Of a stretch of DNA of 64,000 nucleotides, positions 1 to 7,406 are shown one piece after another (within the stretch, counting starts at the first letter, position 1; every line of letters begins with the position of its first letter). Origin of the DNA: CBIFVZ01 sp966185765 (GTDB lineage Bacteria; Pseudomonadota; Gammaproteobacteria; Enterobacterales; Enterobacteriaceae); the NCBI GenBank assembly GCA_966185765.1, contig CBIFVZ010000003.1, forward strand, positions 62,001-126,000. Reading direction: 5' to 3'. A program made the position numbers and the translations under genes. The notes beneath the pieces are model-generated. The model searched no databases. It saw only the letters and a program-made list of their open reading frames with translations, and was not told where the DNA came from.

Positions 1-959
1 GAGGCACCAAGTCCCCAGAATATCACCGACACGCCAGCGATAAAGGCGCTGTCGACAAAAATGACCAGAGCGATACCAGGCGCGCCCAGCACAGCGCTGG
101 CACGCACGACAGCCACACGGCTGTAACGGTCAATAAACCAGCCGCCGCCAAAGCGCCCGAGGGTCATGCCAAGCGTGAAACCAGCATAAATCAGTGAGCC
201 AGAGGCGGGACTGAAGCCATGTCCATCCACCATCAGAAGCGGCAGCCAGTCGTTGGCGGAACCCTCTGCAAACGCCATTGCCAGCACAATGACGCCAATC
301 AGCAGAAGCTGTCCATCTTTCCAGAACGGGCGATGAGGCCGGGTCGCCCGGGTGTCAGTCGTTGGACTTTGTTGCCCGGTGCCGCCGGGAATTGCTGTGA
401 GTGCAATAACAGTCGGTATGACGACAACCAGCGCTGTCAGCAGCAGGTGCAGGTCGGCACGCATACCCGTGCTGGTGAGGACCATGCCAGTCCCTGCGCC
501 AATCAGGGTGCCGAGACTGTAGAACCCATGCATCATAGGCAGCAGCGTTTTTTTGCGCATACGTTCAACAATAGCCCCTTCAACGTTGACCGCCACTTCG
601 GCGCTGCCCATTCCGCTGCCAAGCCCGGCAAGACCGAGCGCGAACAGCCAGGGGGAGGCCAGCCATAGCGCCAGGCTCATCAGTAACATGCCGACAAAAA
701 CCAGCATCATGCCACTGCGGATAACCGGACGAGTACCAAAGCGTTTGACCAGCCAGCCGGAGCATAAAATACCGCCCATCGACCCTACTGAAAGCCCGAA
801 CAAGACAATGCCCATTTCGGAAATGGAGACGGCCAGGACATCACGAATGGTCGGCGTGCGTGTGGCCCAGGAGGCCATCAGTAAGCCTGGTAGAAAGAAG
901 AACGCGCAGAGTGCCCAGGTACGGTTGAGCAGGGTTTTGCGGCTGGGAACAGCGGTCAT
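1..959 (-). CDS. ybjJ: Major facilitator superfamily transporter YbjJ (partial, C-terminus outside window)
   Basis: An open minus-strand frame runs from an ATG at 957-959 to the window edge without a stop, giving about 319 residues of a protein that is about 400 long in E. coli. The N-terminus (MTAVPSRKTLLNRTWAL) is followed by hydrophobic segments and the conserved stretch GSANDWLPLLMVDGHGFSP; I recognise E. coli YbjJ along the whole visible length. It is an inner-membrane MFS permease of unknown substrate. It is divergent from rcdA, whose product is a TetR-family regulator, and a perfect palindrome sits between the two starts, so RcdA control is likely (inference). The 3' end lies before position 1. 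Confidence 0.9.
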   Translation of the reverse strand, partial: MTAVPSRKTLLNRTWALCAFFFLPGLLMASWATRTPTIRDVLAVSISEMGIVLFGLSVGSMGGILCSGWLVKRFGTRPVIRSGMMLVFVGMLLMSLALWLASPWLFALGLAGLGSGMGSAEVAVNVEGAIVERMRKKTLLPMMHGFYSLGTLIGAGTGMVLTSTGMRADLHLLLTALVVVIPTVIALTAIPGGTGQQSPTTDTRATRPHRPFWKDGQLLLIGVIVLAMAFAEGSANDWLPLLMVDGHGFSPASGSLIYAGFTLGMTLGRFGGGWFIDRYSRVAVVRASAVLGAPGIALVIFVDSAFIAGVSVIFWGLGA

Positions 960-1002
960 AAAAAATCCCAATGTGGGCAAATTAACAACGACACTAGCAA
1001 GT

Positions 1003-1022
1003 TTGTGTACACGTGTACACAA
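1003..1022. promoter_or_regulatory. 20-bp perfect palindrome, probable RcdA operator
   Basis: TTGTGTACACGTGTACACAA is a perfect inverted repeat with no spacer. It lies in the 98-bp gap between the divergent ybjJ and rcdA starts. TetR-family proteins bind palindromes of this size and commonly autoregulate, so this is the obvious operator for RcdA; the binding itself is inferred. Confidence 0.7.
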
Positions 1023-1057
1023 TTGCCAGTGTGTTCTTCTGACCTGGCGGAGATGCC

Positions 1058-1636
1058 ATGAGCGAGATAAAACGACACCGTGATCCTCACCGGCGCGAGC
1101 GCATTCTCAGCGCAACCCTGGACACCATTGCCTGTGAAGGCATTGCTCAGGCAACGCACCGCAGTATCGCCCGGCGTGCACAGGTACCACTGGGGTCGAT
1201 GACGTATTACTTTGCCGGTATAGATGCCTTACTCGAAGAGGCATTTGCGCTTTTTGCCCAACAGATGTCGCAACACTATCAGCAGACGCTGGGTGAGGCT
1301 GTGGACTGCCAGAGCGCCTGTGAGGCGATCGCCCGGCTGATTTGCTCCACCCGAACGACCCTGCCGCGTAATATCGCCCTGATGCTCCAGTTTTATGCCT
1401 TTGCCCAGCGTAAGCCAGCACTGAGAAGCGTTATGCAGTCATGGATGGCACAAAGCCAGAGCACGCTTGAGCGCTGGTTTTCACCCGTTCAGGCCAGGGC
1501 GCTGGATGCCTTTATTGAAGGAATGACGTTGCACTATGTAACGGATACCCATCCGCTGGCACAGGAGGTGATTCTGGAAATGGTGCAGCGGCTGGCGGGC
1601 ATACCCGTTTCAGGGGTAAGCAATGAGTATTGCTAA
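1058..1636 (+). CDS. rcdA: TetR-family transcriptional regulator RcdA (YbjK)
   Basis: 192 residues, slightly longer than E. coli RcdA (about 178). The N-terminal helix-turn-helix is clear: RRERILSATLDTIACEGI, then THRSIARRAQVPLGSMTYYFAGIDALL, the usual TetR recognition-helix layout. The C-terminal region contains ARALDAFIEGMTLHYVTD, shared with E. coli RcdA. In E. coli this protein activates csgD and influences biofilm and stress genes (family knowledge). The start is preceded by a ggcggag ribosome binding site at 1046-1052. It is divergent from ybjJ with a 20-bp palindrome between them, suggesting autoregulation and control of ybjJ. Confidence 0.9.
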   Translation: MSEIKRHRDPHRRERILSATLDTIACEGIAQATHRSIARRAQVPLGSMTYYFAGIDALLEEAFALFAQQMSQHYQQTLGEAVDCQSACEAIARLICSTRTTLPRNIALMLQFYAFAQRKPALRSVMQSWMAQSQSTLERWFSPVQARALDAFIEGMTLHYVTDTHPLAQEVILEMVQRLAGIPVSGVSNEYC

Positions 1637-1772
1637 TTAATTGCAGGGTGAACCAATGACGTGCTGAAAGTAGCGCCGACGTATCAGCAGCAGTGTCAGA
1701 ATGGCGGAGTCGGGGATAAAAGTTAACAGCACAAAAGGTATAAAAAGCAGAGGGAAAACGGGGGCTTAAAAT

Positions 1773-1853
1773 AAAAAACCCATCAACCTTGAACCGAAAG
1801 CGGCGGGGTTGATGGGCTCCACAAATTTGGGGACATCAAAGAAAAGCAGTGGC
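1773..1853 (-). ncRNA. rybB: RybB small regulatory RNA
   Basis: Read on the minus strand, the segment begins GCCACTGCTTTTCTTTGATG, the RybB seed region, and ends with a terminator stem (1779-1788 paired with 1807-1816) followed by six T. This matches E. coli RybB in sequence, in length (about 80 nt) and in position between rcdA and ybjL. RybB is an Hfq-dependent sRNA induced by sigma-E that represses outer-membrane protein mRNAs by pairing through its 5' end. The loop and stem of the terminator differ at a few bases from K-12 as I recall it; the seed looks unchanged. Confidence 0.95.
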
Positions 1854-1858
1854 ACTAG

Positions 1859-1888
1859 TTATGACTGACGCTTCCCTGAAAAGTTCAC
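1859..1888 (-). promoter_or_regulatory. Sigma-E promoter of rybB
   Basis: On the minus strand GTGAACTT (1881-1888) followed 16 bases later by TCATAA (1859-1864) fits the sigma-E consensus (GAACTT and TCNNA). The -10 element ends 6 bases before the inferred RNA 5' end at 1853. In E. coli rybB is a direct sigma-E target. Confidence 0.85.
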
Positions 1889-1926
1889 GGTTTTTTTTAA
1901 AAAAATAATGTTTTTTCTTAACGCCG

Positions 1927-3612
1927 TCATCCGGCTCCCGGCCAGATAATCACAATAAGCGTGCCCGCCAGGGTTAACAGCACGTTGGCAATGGCGTAGG
2001 TACCTGCGTAGCCCAGGGCGGGAATGTTGCTGCGCGCGGTATCACTGATGATTTCCATCGCCGGTGCGCAGGTGCGCGCCCCCATAATGGCCCCGAACAG
2101 CAGCGCGCGGTTCATCTTCAGCACCCAGGCACCAAACAGAAAACAAATCGCAACCGGGAGCAGGCTTACCAGCAGGCCGCAGACCAGCATCTGCCAGCCG
2201 ACCTGGCCCAGGCCATTACCAATGCCGCTTCCGGCGCTCAGGCCGACGCCCGCCATAAACACCATCAGGCCAAACTCTTTGACCATGTTGAGCGCGCCCT
2301 GGGGAATGTAGCCAAAAGTAGGGTGGTTGGCGCGCAGGAAGCCGAGCATGATGCCAGAAAACAGCAGCCCGGCGGCATTGCCGATGCCAAAGCTGAATGA
2401 ACTGAACTGAAAGGTGATCATCCCAATCATCAGTCCGACAATAAAGAAGGCGCAGAAGGCGAGCAGGTCAGTGACCTGGCTGTGAATAGAGATAAAGCCG
2501 ATGCGGTCAGCGACGGTTTTTACGCGCCGGGCATCGCCGCTTACCTGTAAGACGTCACCTTTATTGAGGACGATATTGTCATCAATAGGCATCTCAATCT
2601 GACTGCGGATAACGCGGTTAAGGAAGCAGCCGTGATCGGTGAGCTTGAGCTGACCTAAGCGGCGCCCTACGGCATTGTGGTTTTTGACGACGATTTCTTC
2701 GGTGACGATGCGCATGTCGAGCAGGTCGCGGTCAAACACCTCTTTACCGTTACGAAAACTGGGGTCAAGACGGGCGTGAGCATCGGGATAGCCAACCAGC
2801 GCGATTTCATCGCCGACCTGCAATACGGCGTCACCGTCTGGCGTGGCCAGAATCCCGTTACGACGAATACGCTCAATGTAGCAGCCGGTCTGGCGATAAA
2901 TACCCAGCTCGCGCAGATTTTTGCCGTCGGCCCAGGCAACTAATTCCTGACCGACGCGATAGGCGCGAATCACCGGCAGGAACACTTTACGATTGGCATC
3001 GGTATCCAGCCCGCGCTCACGGGCAATCTGCTGGGCGCTGGTTTGCAGGTCCTGGTGCTGTAATTTAGGCATATAGCGCGCACCGAAGATAAGGCTTACA
3101 AGGCCAATCAGGTAGGTGAGCGCGTAGCCAAGACTCAGTTGATCGAGCGTAAGTGCCAGCTCCTGACCAGAAAGGCTTGAGTGGCGTAGCGTATCACCTG
3201 CGCCTACCAGCACGGGGGTTGAGGTCATGGCACCTGCCAGCATCCCGGAGGTGAGACCAATGCCCCAGCCGAACACCTTGCCCAGCCCAAGTGCAATCAG
3301 CAGAGCGCTGCCCACCATGACCAACGCCAGCATCAGATAGTTTTTGCCATCGCGAAAGAAAATGGAAAAAAAGTTAGGTCCGGCTTCGACGCCAACGCAG
3401 AAAATGAACAGCATAAAGCCGAGATTGAGCGCATCGGTATTTATCGCAAAATGCTGCTGGCCGAGTAATAAAGAAACAACTAAAACACCAATGGAATTAC
3501 CCAGTTGCACCGATCCCAACCGTAACTTACCCAGGCACAGGCCGAGGGTCAGGACCACGAAGAGCAGCAAAATGTAATTCCCGGTTAACAAATCTGCGAC
3601 GTTTATATTCAC
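1927..3612 (-). CDS. ybjL: AspT/YidE-family putative transporter YbjL
   Basis: 561 residues, the same length as E. coli YbjL and nearly identical in many blocks (for example FCVGVEAGPNFFSIFFRDGK and MGARTCAPAMEIISDTARS). The architecture is that of the AAE family: five or so N-terminal membrane segments (about 8-190), two TrkA-C (RCK_C) domains in the middle (about 200-370), and a second membrane half (about 380-560). The family includes the aspartate:alanine exchanger AspT; the substrate of YbjL is not established. It is monocistronic, divergent from ybjM, and lies just upstream of the rybB promoter on the same strand. Confidence 0.95.
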   Translation of the reverse strand: MNINVADLLTGNYILLLFVVLTLGLCLGKLRLGSVQLGNSIGVLVVSLLLGQQHFAINTDALNLGFMLFIFCVGVEAGPNFFSIFFRDGKNYLMLALVMVGSALLIALGLGKVFGWGIGLTSGMLAGAMTSTPVLVGAGDTLRHSSLSGQELALTLDQLSLGYALTYLIGLVSLIFGARYMPKLQHQDLQTSAQQIARERGLDTDANRKVFLPVIRAYRVGQELVAWADGKNLRELGIYRQTGCYIERIRRNGILATPDGDAVLQVGDEIALVGYPDAHARLDPSFRNGKEVFDRDLLDMRIVTEEIVVKNHNAVGRRLGQLKLTDHGCFLNRVIRSQIEMPIDDNIVLNKGDVLQVSGDARRVKTVADRIGFISIHSQVTDLLAFCAFFIVGLMIGMITFQFSSFSFGIGNAAGLLFSGIMLGFLRANHPTFGYIPQGALNMVKEFGLMVFMAGVGLSAGSGIGNGLGQVGWQMLVCGLLVSLLPVAICFLFGAWVLKMNRALLFGAIMGARTCAPAMEIISDTARSNIPALGYAGTYAIANVLLTLAGTLIVIIWPGAG

Positions 3613-3906
3613 GGAGGCTAACTTCTTGTTTACCAGTAAACTGTTGAATGCGATGGTTTTTTGCGTTAGTGTCCTTGTCCTGGAACGTCTGCTGTTAAGA
3701 CCAACCGCATTATAAGAAATATCAATTCTACGCCCTCATGGGACGCCGTTAGTTTAATTGTATCAAGAATCAACGGCCAGTATGAATACCGCGTTGTTTT
3801 TCAGTTTGTTTTGGCACCGGATTGCCTTTGATTTTATCGAGTAAGAGACTCGCCAGGGTCAAATAGTTGAAATTGGACTGAAACGATGTCTGGAGGAGTG
3901 CTGGTG

Positions 3907-4293
3907 ATGAGCCGTCATTCATGGCCGGGAATTGCCTGCGGCTTTATGCTGTTTATTCTCGTCTTTTTATACGAAAAACTGTCTGCTTTGCCGGACAACA
4001 CGCTGGGTAAGGCCGATTTAGGGATGCTGCTTTTTGTGGTGCCGGGCCTACTGGGCGGGGTGTTGCTGCGTAATGGCGCGCTGTATAAACCGCTCTATGG
4101 TGTACTGCTGGCGCTGCCGGTGTGCTTTGCGCTGGCCCATTTCTGGGGACTGGCTGTACGCCCTGCGGTCCAGGAAATCGCCTGGCTGTTTAGTTCGGTG
4201 TTCTGGTGTGCCATCGGGACCTTTACCTCACTGTTTATTAACACGCTACGTCGCCGCCTTCGTATCTACTGGCGTACCCACGCACGCCCGTAA
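3907..4293 (+). CDS. ybjM: Small inner-membrane protein YbjM
   Basis: 128 residues from ATG 3907, with several hydrophobic membrane segments and the conserved C-terminal pattern QEIAWLFSSVFWCAIGTFTSLFIN seen in E. coli YbjM (about 125 aa). An in-frame ATG lies further upstream at 3886, but the strong GGAGGAG ribosome binding site at 3892-3898 falls inside that longer frame and fits starts at 3904 (GTG) or 3907 (ATG). Function unknown. The stop codon lies inside the first of two duplicated hairpins flanking a repeat element; in K-12 the next gene would be grxA, which is absent here. Confidence 0.85.
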   Translation: MSRHSWPGIACGFMLFILVFLYEKLSALPDNTLGKADLGMLLFVVPGLLGGVLLRNGALYKPLYGVLLALPVCFALAHFWGLAVRPAVQEIAWLFSSVFWCAIGTFTSLFINTLRRRLRIYWRTHARP

Positions 4294-4460
4294 GGGCGCG
4301 TCAGGATGCTGACAAAGAAGGAAAAAACCGTTTTTTCCTTCTTTGTAGTAAGCAGGCGAAAATCAATAAATTGATTTTCCTTATTTTTATTGGCTGTCAT
4401 CCATCCTGTCTGTGACAGGATGCGGTTTGTCATCAGTCGCGCACGCCCGTAAGGGCGCGT
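4281..4460 (+). repeat. Dispersed three-hairpin element, copy A, with flanking duplicated hairpins
   Basis: The core (about 4302-4438) holds three perfect inverted repeats: a 16-bp stem (4312-4327 with 4331-4346), a 10-bp stem (4358-4379) and a 9-bp stem (4402-4422). An identical 21-bp sequence with a GTAA loop in a GCCC/GGGC stem brackets it at 4281-4301 and 4440-4460. A homologous copy lies in inverted orientation at 32497-32680; the first 30 bases starting at the shared GCGTCAG match at 28 positions. The third stem differs between copies by a compensatory change (T-A here, C-G there). I do not recognise it as ERIC, REP or another named enterobacterial repeat. Confidence 0.8.
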
Positions 4461-4524
4461 GACGTTAACCCCGCTTCGTTATTGCCAGGTTATACTGTCC
4501 CGACAAAGGTAACAGGAGAGCGAC

Positions 4525-4809
4525 ATGCGCGCGTTTAACGCAGTGCCAAAACCGGTACTGGTGCTGGAATTACTGGGAATAGTGCTGCTGGCGCTGGCGT
4601 ACCTTTCTATTAATCACGTTATTTCCCTGCCGTCGCCGTTTGATAGCGCGACCGCTGCCGTGGTAATGGTGTTCTGCGGCATTGCGCTTATGCTTCCTGC
4701 TGCCATGATGATTCTCTGGGCCGTGGCCCATAACGTTGCTCCGCTGCTGACAAAGCCGCAGGGCGAATCACATTCACGCAAGGATAAAAGAGATGACGCC
4801 GACGATTGA
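4525..4809 (+). CDS. ybjC: Small inner-membrane protein YbjC
   Basis: 94 residues with two predicted membrane segments (about 10-32 and 43-70) and a charged C-terminal tail (SHSRKDKRDDADD). It corresponds to E. coli YbjC (95 aa) and overlaps nfsA by 17 bases, the same arrangement as in K-12. A TATACT box at 4491-4496 is a reasonable -10, placing the promoter immediately after the duplicated hairpin of repeat copy A. In E. coli the ybjC-nfsA-rimK unit is induced by SoxS/MarA; I do not see a convincing marbox here. Function unknown. Confidence 0.88.
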   Translation: MRAFNAVPKPVLVLELLGIVLLALAYLSINHVISLPSPFDSATAAVVMVFCGIALMLPAAMMILWAVAHNVAPLLTKPQGESHSRKDKRDDADD

Positions 4810-5515
4810 TCTGCTATGCGCGCACCGTTCCATTCGCCATTTTACCGACAAGCCCATCAGCGAGGCACAGCGTGCGGCCATTATCGCAGGCGCACAGGCC
4901 ACCTCCAGCTCCAGCTTTTTACAGTGCACTTCCATTATTCGTATCACCGATAAGGCGATGCGTGAGCAACTGGTGACCCTGACCGGTGGGCAGCAGCATG
5001 TGGCGCAGGCCGCCGAGTTCTGGGTGTTTTGCGCGGATTTTAACCGCCACCTGCAAATTTGCCCTGAAGCGGAACTTGGCCTTGCCGAACAATTACTGCT
5101 TGGCGTAGTCGATACGGCCATGATGGGCCAAAGTGCGCTTATTGGTGCTGAGTCGCTCGGGCTTGGCGGGGTATACATTGGTGGTATTCGCAACAGCATT
5201 GAAGCCGTCACTGAACTGCTGGAATTGCCTGAGCATGTGCTGCCGCTGTTTGGCCTGTGTCTGGGCTGGCCTGCGGATAACCCGGACCGTAAACCGCGCT
5301 TGCCTGCGTCCATTGTCGTGCACGAAAATCATTACCATAAGGTTGATGCGAAAGCGCTGGCGGACTACGACGAGCAGCTGGCGCAATATTATCTCTCACG
5401 CAACAGCAATAATCGCCGCGATACCTGGAGCGATCATATTCGTCGTACCATTATTAAAGAGAGCCGTCCGTTTATCCTTGATTATCTGCACAAACAAGGA
5501 TGGGCTACGCGCTAA
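4793..5515 (+). CDS. nfsA: Oxygen-insensitive NADPH nitroreductase NfsA
   Basis: 240 residues, identical in length to E. coli NfsA. NfsA is an FMN-dependent cytosolic enzyme that reduces nitroaromatics and quinones by two-electron steps with NADPH. The N-terminal FMN-binding block HRSIRHFTDKPIS, the ATSSSSFLQ loop and GLGGVYIGG are conserved, and the C-terminus (TIIKESRPFILDYLHKQGWATR region) matches closely. It overlaps ybjC by 17 bases, so translation is probably coupled. Loss of this enzyme is the usual first step to nitrofuran resistance in E. coli; the copy here looks intact. Confidence 0.96.
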   Translation: MTPTIDLLCAHRSIRHFTDKPISEAQRAAIIAGAQATSSSSFLQCTSIIRITDKAMREQLVTLTGGQQHVAQAAEFWVFCADFNRHLQICPEAELGLAEQLLLGVVDTAMMGQSALIGAESLGLGGVYIGGIRNSIEAVTELLELPEHVLPLFGLCLGWPADNPDRKPRLPASIVVHENHYHKVDAKALADYDEQLAQYYLSRNSNNRRDTWSDHIRRTIIKESRPFILDYLHKQGWATR

Positions 5516-5594
5516 GAAAACCGCCGCGCAGGCGTTAAGGCGATGGTATGATGCGCGTTTTGTCGATTCATGCTGCCAAATTGAGAGGTTAGAG

Positions 5595-6497
5595 GTGAGA
5601 ATCGCCATTTTATCCAGGGACGGTACGCTCTGGTCATGCAGACGCCTGCGAGAGGCCGCCATTCAGCGCGGTCACCTGGTGGATATTATCGATCCGCTCT
5701 CCTGTTATATGAACATCAATCCGGCGGCGCCTTCTGTGCACGATAAAGGCCGCCAGCTTCCCCATTATGACGCGGTCATTCCGCGGATCGGTTCTGCTAT
5801 CACGTTTTACGGTACCGCCGTGCTGCGCCAGTTTGAAATGATGGGTAGCTGGCCGCTTAACGAATCTGTCGCCATCACCCGCGCGCGCGATAAGCTGCGC
5901 TCTCTACAGTTGTTGGCGCGCCAGGGAATTGATCTGCCAATTACCGGTTTTGCCCATTCACCGGATGATACCAGCGATCTTATCGACCTTGTGGGCGGTG
6001 CGCCGCTGGTGGTAAAGCTGGTGGAAGGCACACAGGGGATCGGGGTGGTGCTGGCGGAGACGCGCCAGGCAGCAGAAAGCGTGATTGATGCTTTTCGCGG
6101 CCTTAACGCCCATATTTTGGTACAGGAGTATATCCGTGAAGCGAAAGGGCGCGATATTCGCTGCCTGGTGGTAGGAGACCGCGTTGTGGCCGCTATTGAG
6201 CGCCAGGCCAAAGAGGGCGATTTCCGCTCCAATTTACACCGTGGTGGCACATCACGTATGGTCAATATCACGCCGCGCGAGCGGGAGATTGCCCTTAAGG
6301 CGGTATCCACACTGGGGTTGGAGGTGGCGGGAGTAGACATACTACGCGCCGAGCGGGGGCCGTTGGTGATGGAGGTGAATGCGTCGCCGGGGCTTGAAGG
6401 TATTGAAAAAACCACCGGGCTGGATATTGCCGCGCAGATGATAGGCTGGATTGAACGTAATGCTCGCCCTGGTTTTTGCCTGAAAACGGGAGGTTAA
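5595..6497 (+). CDS. rimK: Ribosomal protein S6 glutamate ligase RimK
   Basis: 300 residues from a GTG start at 5595, preceded by GAGGTTAGAG. The frame is open further upstream inside nfsA, but the GTG gives exactly the E. coli RimK N-terminus (VRIAILSRDGTLWSC). It is an ATP-grasp ligase that adds glutamate residues to the C-terminus of ribosomal protein S6. Conserved features include the ATP-binding GTQGIGVVLAE loop and the metal-binding end LVMEVNASPGLEGIEKTTG. It is in one operon with ybjC, nfsA and probably ybjN. Confidence 0.95.
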   Translation: MRIAILSRDGTLWSCRRLREAAIQRGHLVDIIDPLSCYMNINPAAPSVHDKGRQLPHYDAVIPRIGSAITFYGTAVLRQFEMMGSWPLNESVAITRARDKLRSLQLLARQGIDLPITGFAHSPDDTSDLIDLVGGAPLVVKLVEGTQGIGVVLAETRQAAESVIDAFRGLNAHILVQEYIREAKGRDIRCLVVGDRVVAAIERQAKEGDFRSNLHRGGTSRMVNITPREREIALKAVSTLGLEVAGVDILRAERGPLVMEVNASPGLEGIEKTTGLDIAAQMIGWIERNARPGFCLKTGG

Positions 6498-6583
6498 GCT
6501 TATTTTGCCCTCAGCAGCGTGGCGTCGGGTGCGCCTTTTGCGTAAAATGCGCACTTTCCGACATTAGAGGATATCAGTCCGTT

Positions 6584-7063
6584 ATGGGAACCACCGTTAT
6601 CCCCACGCTCGACACTCTGCGCCACTGGCTGGACGATCTCGGCGTTAATTTTTTTGAGTGCGATACCTGCCAGGCACTGCATTTACCTCACATGCAAAAC
6701 TTCGAAGGCGTGTTCGATGCCAAGATTGACCTGGTGGATAACGTTATCCTGTTTTCGGCGCTGGCGGAGGTCAAACCCTCGGCGCTGCTGCCGCTCTCGG
6801 CCGATTTATCATCAATTAACGCCAGTTCATTAACGGTGAAGGCGTTTTTAGATATTCAGGACGATAATATGCCGCGCCTGGTGGTGTGCCAGTCGTTTTC
6901 CGTTGGCGCAGGTATCACCCGCGAGCAGTTCACCTGGTTTATTCGCCAGAGTGAAGAACAGATTTCAATGGTCATTCTGGAGGCAGGTGCGCACCAGATG
7001 TTGTACACCGCTGAAGACGACGAGCGCAGTAACATAGTGGTTGAAACGACCCTTTTACACTGA
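6584..7063 (+). CDS. ybjN: YbjN family protein
   Basis: 159 residues, starting MGTTVIPTLDTLRHWLDDLGV; E. coli YbjN is 158. The ATG at 6584 was chosen over upstream in-frame codons because it gives the family N-terminus and excludes the rimK-ybjN gap. The block QALHLPHMQNFEGVFDAKIDL and the segment RQSEEQISMVILEA are highly conserved. The fold is like type III secretion chaperones; in E. coli overexpression affects motility and growth, and the molecular role is not settled. It lies 86 bp after rimK. Confidence 0.93.
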   Translation: MGTTVIPTLDTLRHWLDDLGVNFFECDTCQALHLPHMQNFEGVFDAKIDLVDNVILFSALAEVKPSALLPLSADLSSINASSLTVKAFLDIQDDNMPRLVVCQSFSVGAGITREQFTWFIRQSEEQISMVILEAGAHQMLYTAEDDERSNIVVETTLLH

Positions 7064-7093
7064 TTGCGCTTGCCTGCTTCGGTTCATGTATTG

Positions 7094-7116
7094 ACCGGAC
7101 GCGCAACGCGTCCGGT
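7094..7116 (+). terminator. Probable terminator after ybjN
   Basis: A perfect 10-bp stem (ACCGGACGCG, three-base loop CAA, CGCGTCCGGT) lies 30 bp after the ybjN stop. The following T tract is weak (GGATTTTAG), so it may be partly leaky. Confidence 0.65.
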
Positions 7117-7406
7117 TGGATTTTAGTTTATTCTGCTTCTGGCGCTAATACGCCAGATATTTCACTGCCTTTGAGCCTAATTGCGCTTCTGCTATCGGCA
7201 TAAATCCCATAAAAAATTCCTGAAAGATGTTTTTTTATTCATCCTGTAGCCCGCAACCCGCGACGGGGCTATTCTTGCCGTGCGGCAAGCAACCCGCTGC
7301 TTCAGGTAGTGAAAGACGTTTGTGCGCCAGCGTGAATGCCAATGCATAAAATCTGCATACTGCGCATTTGCGAATTTTTTAGTCCTCTTTTTAGAAGGAA
7401 TCGCCA
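7117..7406. other. Intergenic region upstream of potF
   Basis: No coding sequence is credible here. It holds a 16-bp palindrome CTTGCCGTGCGGCAAG at 7274-7289 and the potF leader, which ends in the TTTAGAAGGAATCGCC ribosome binding region. I could not identify a specific operator; a minus-strand 76-residue frame across it has no recognisable features. Confidence 0.5.

Noticed and set aside
1779..1816. Hairpin with T run as the ybjL terminator
   Set aside because: It belongs to the rybB RNA; its own sigma-E promoter and seed sequence were found immediately upstream.
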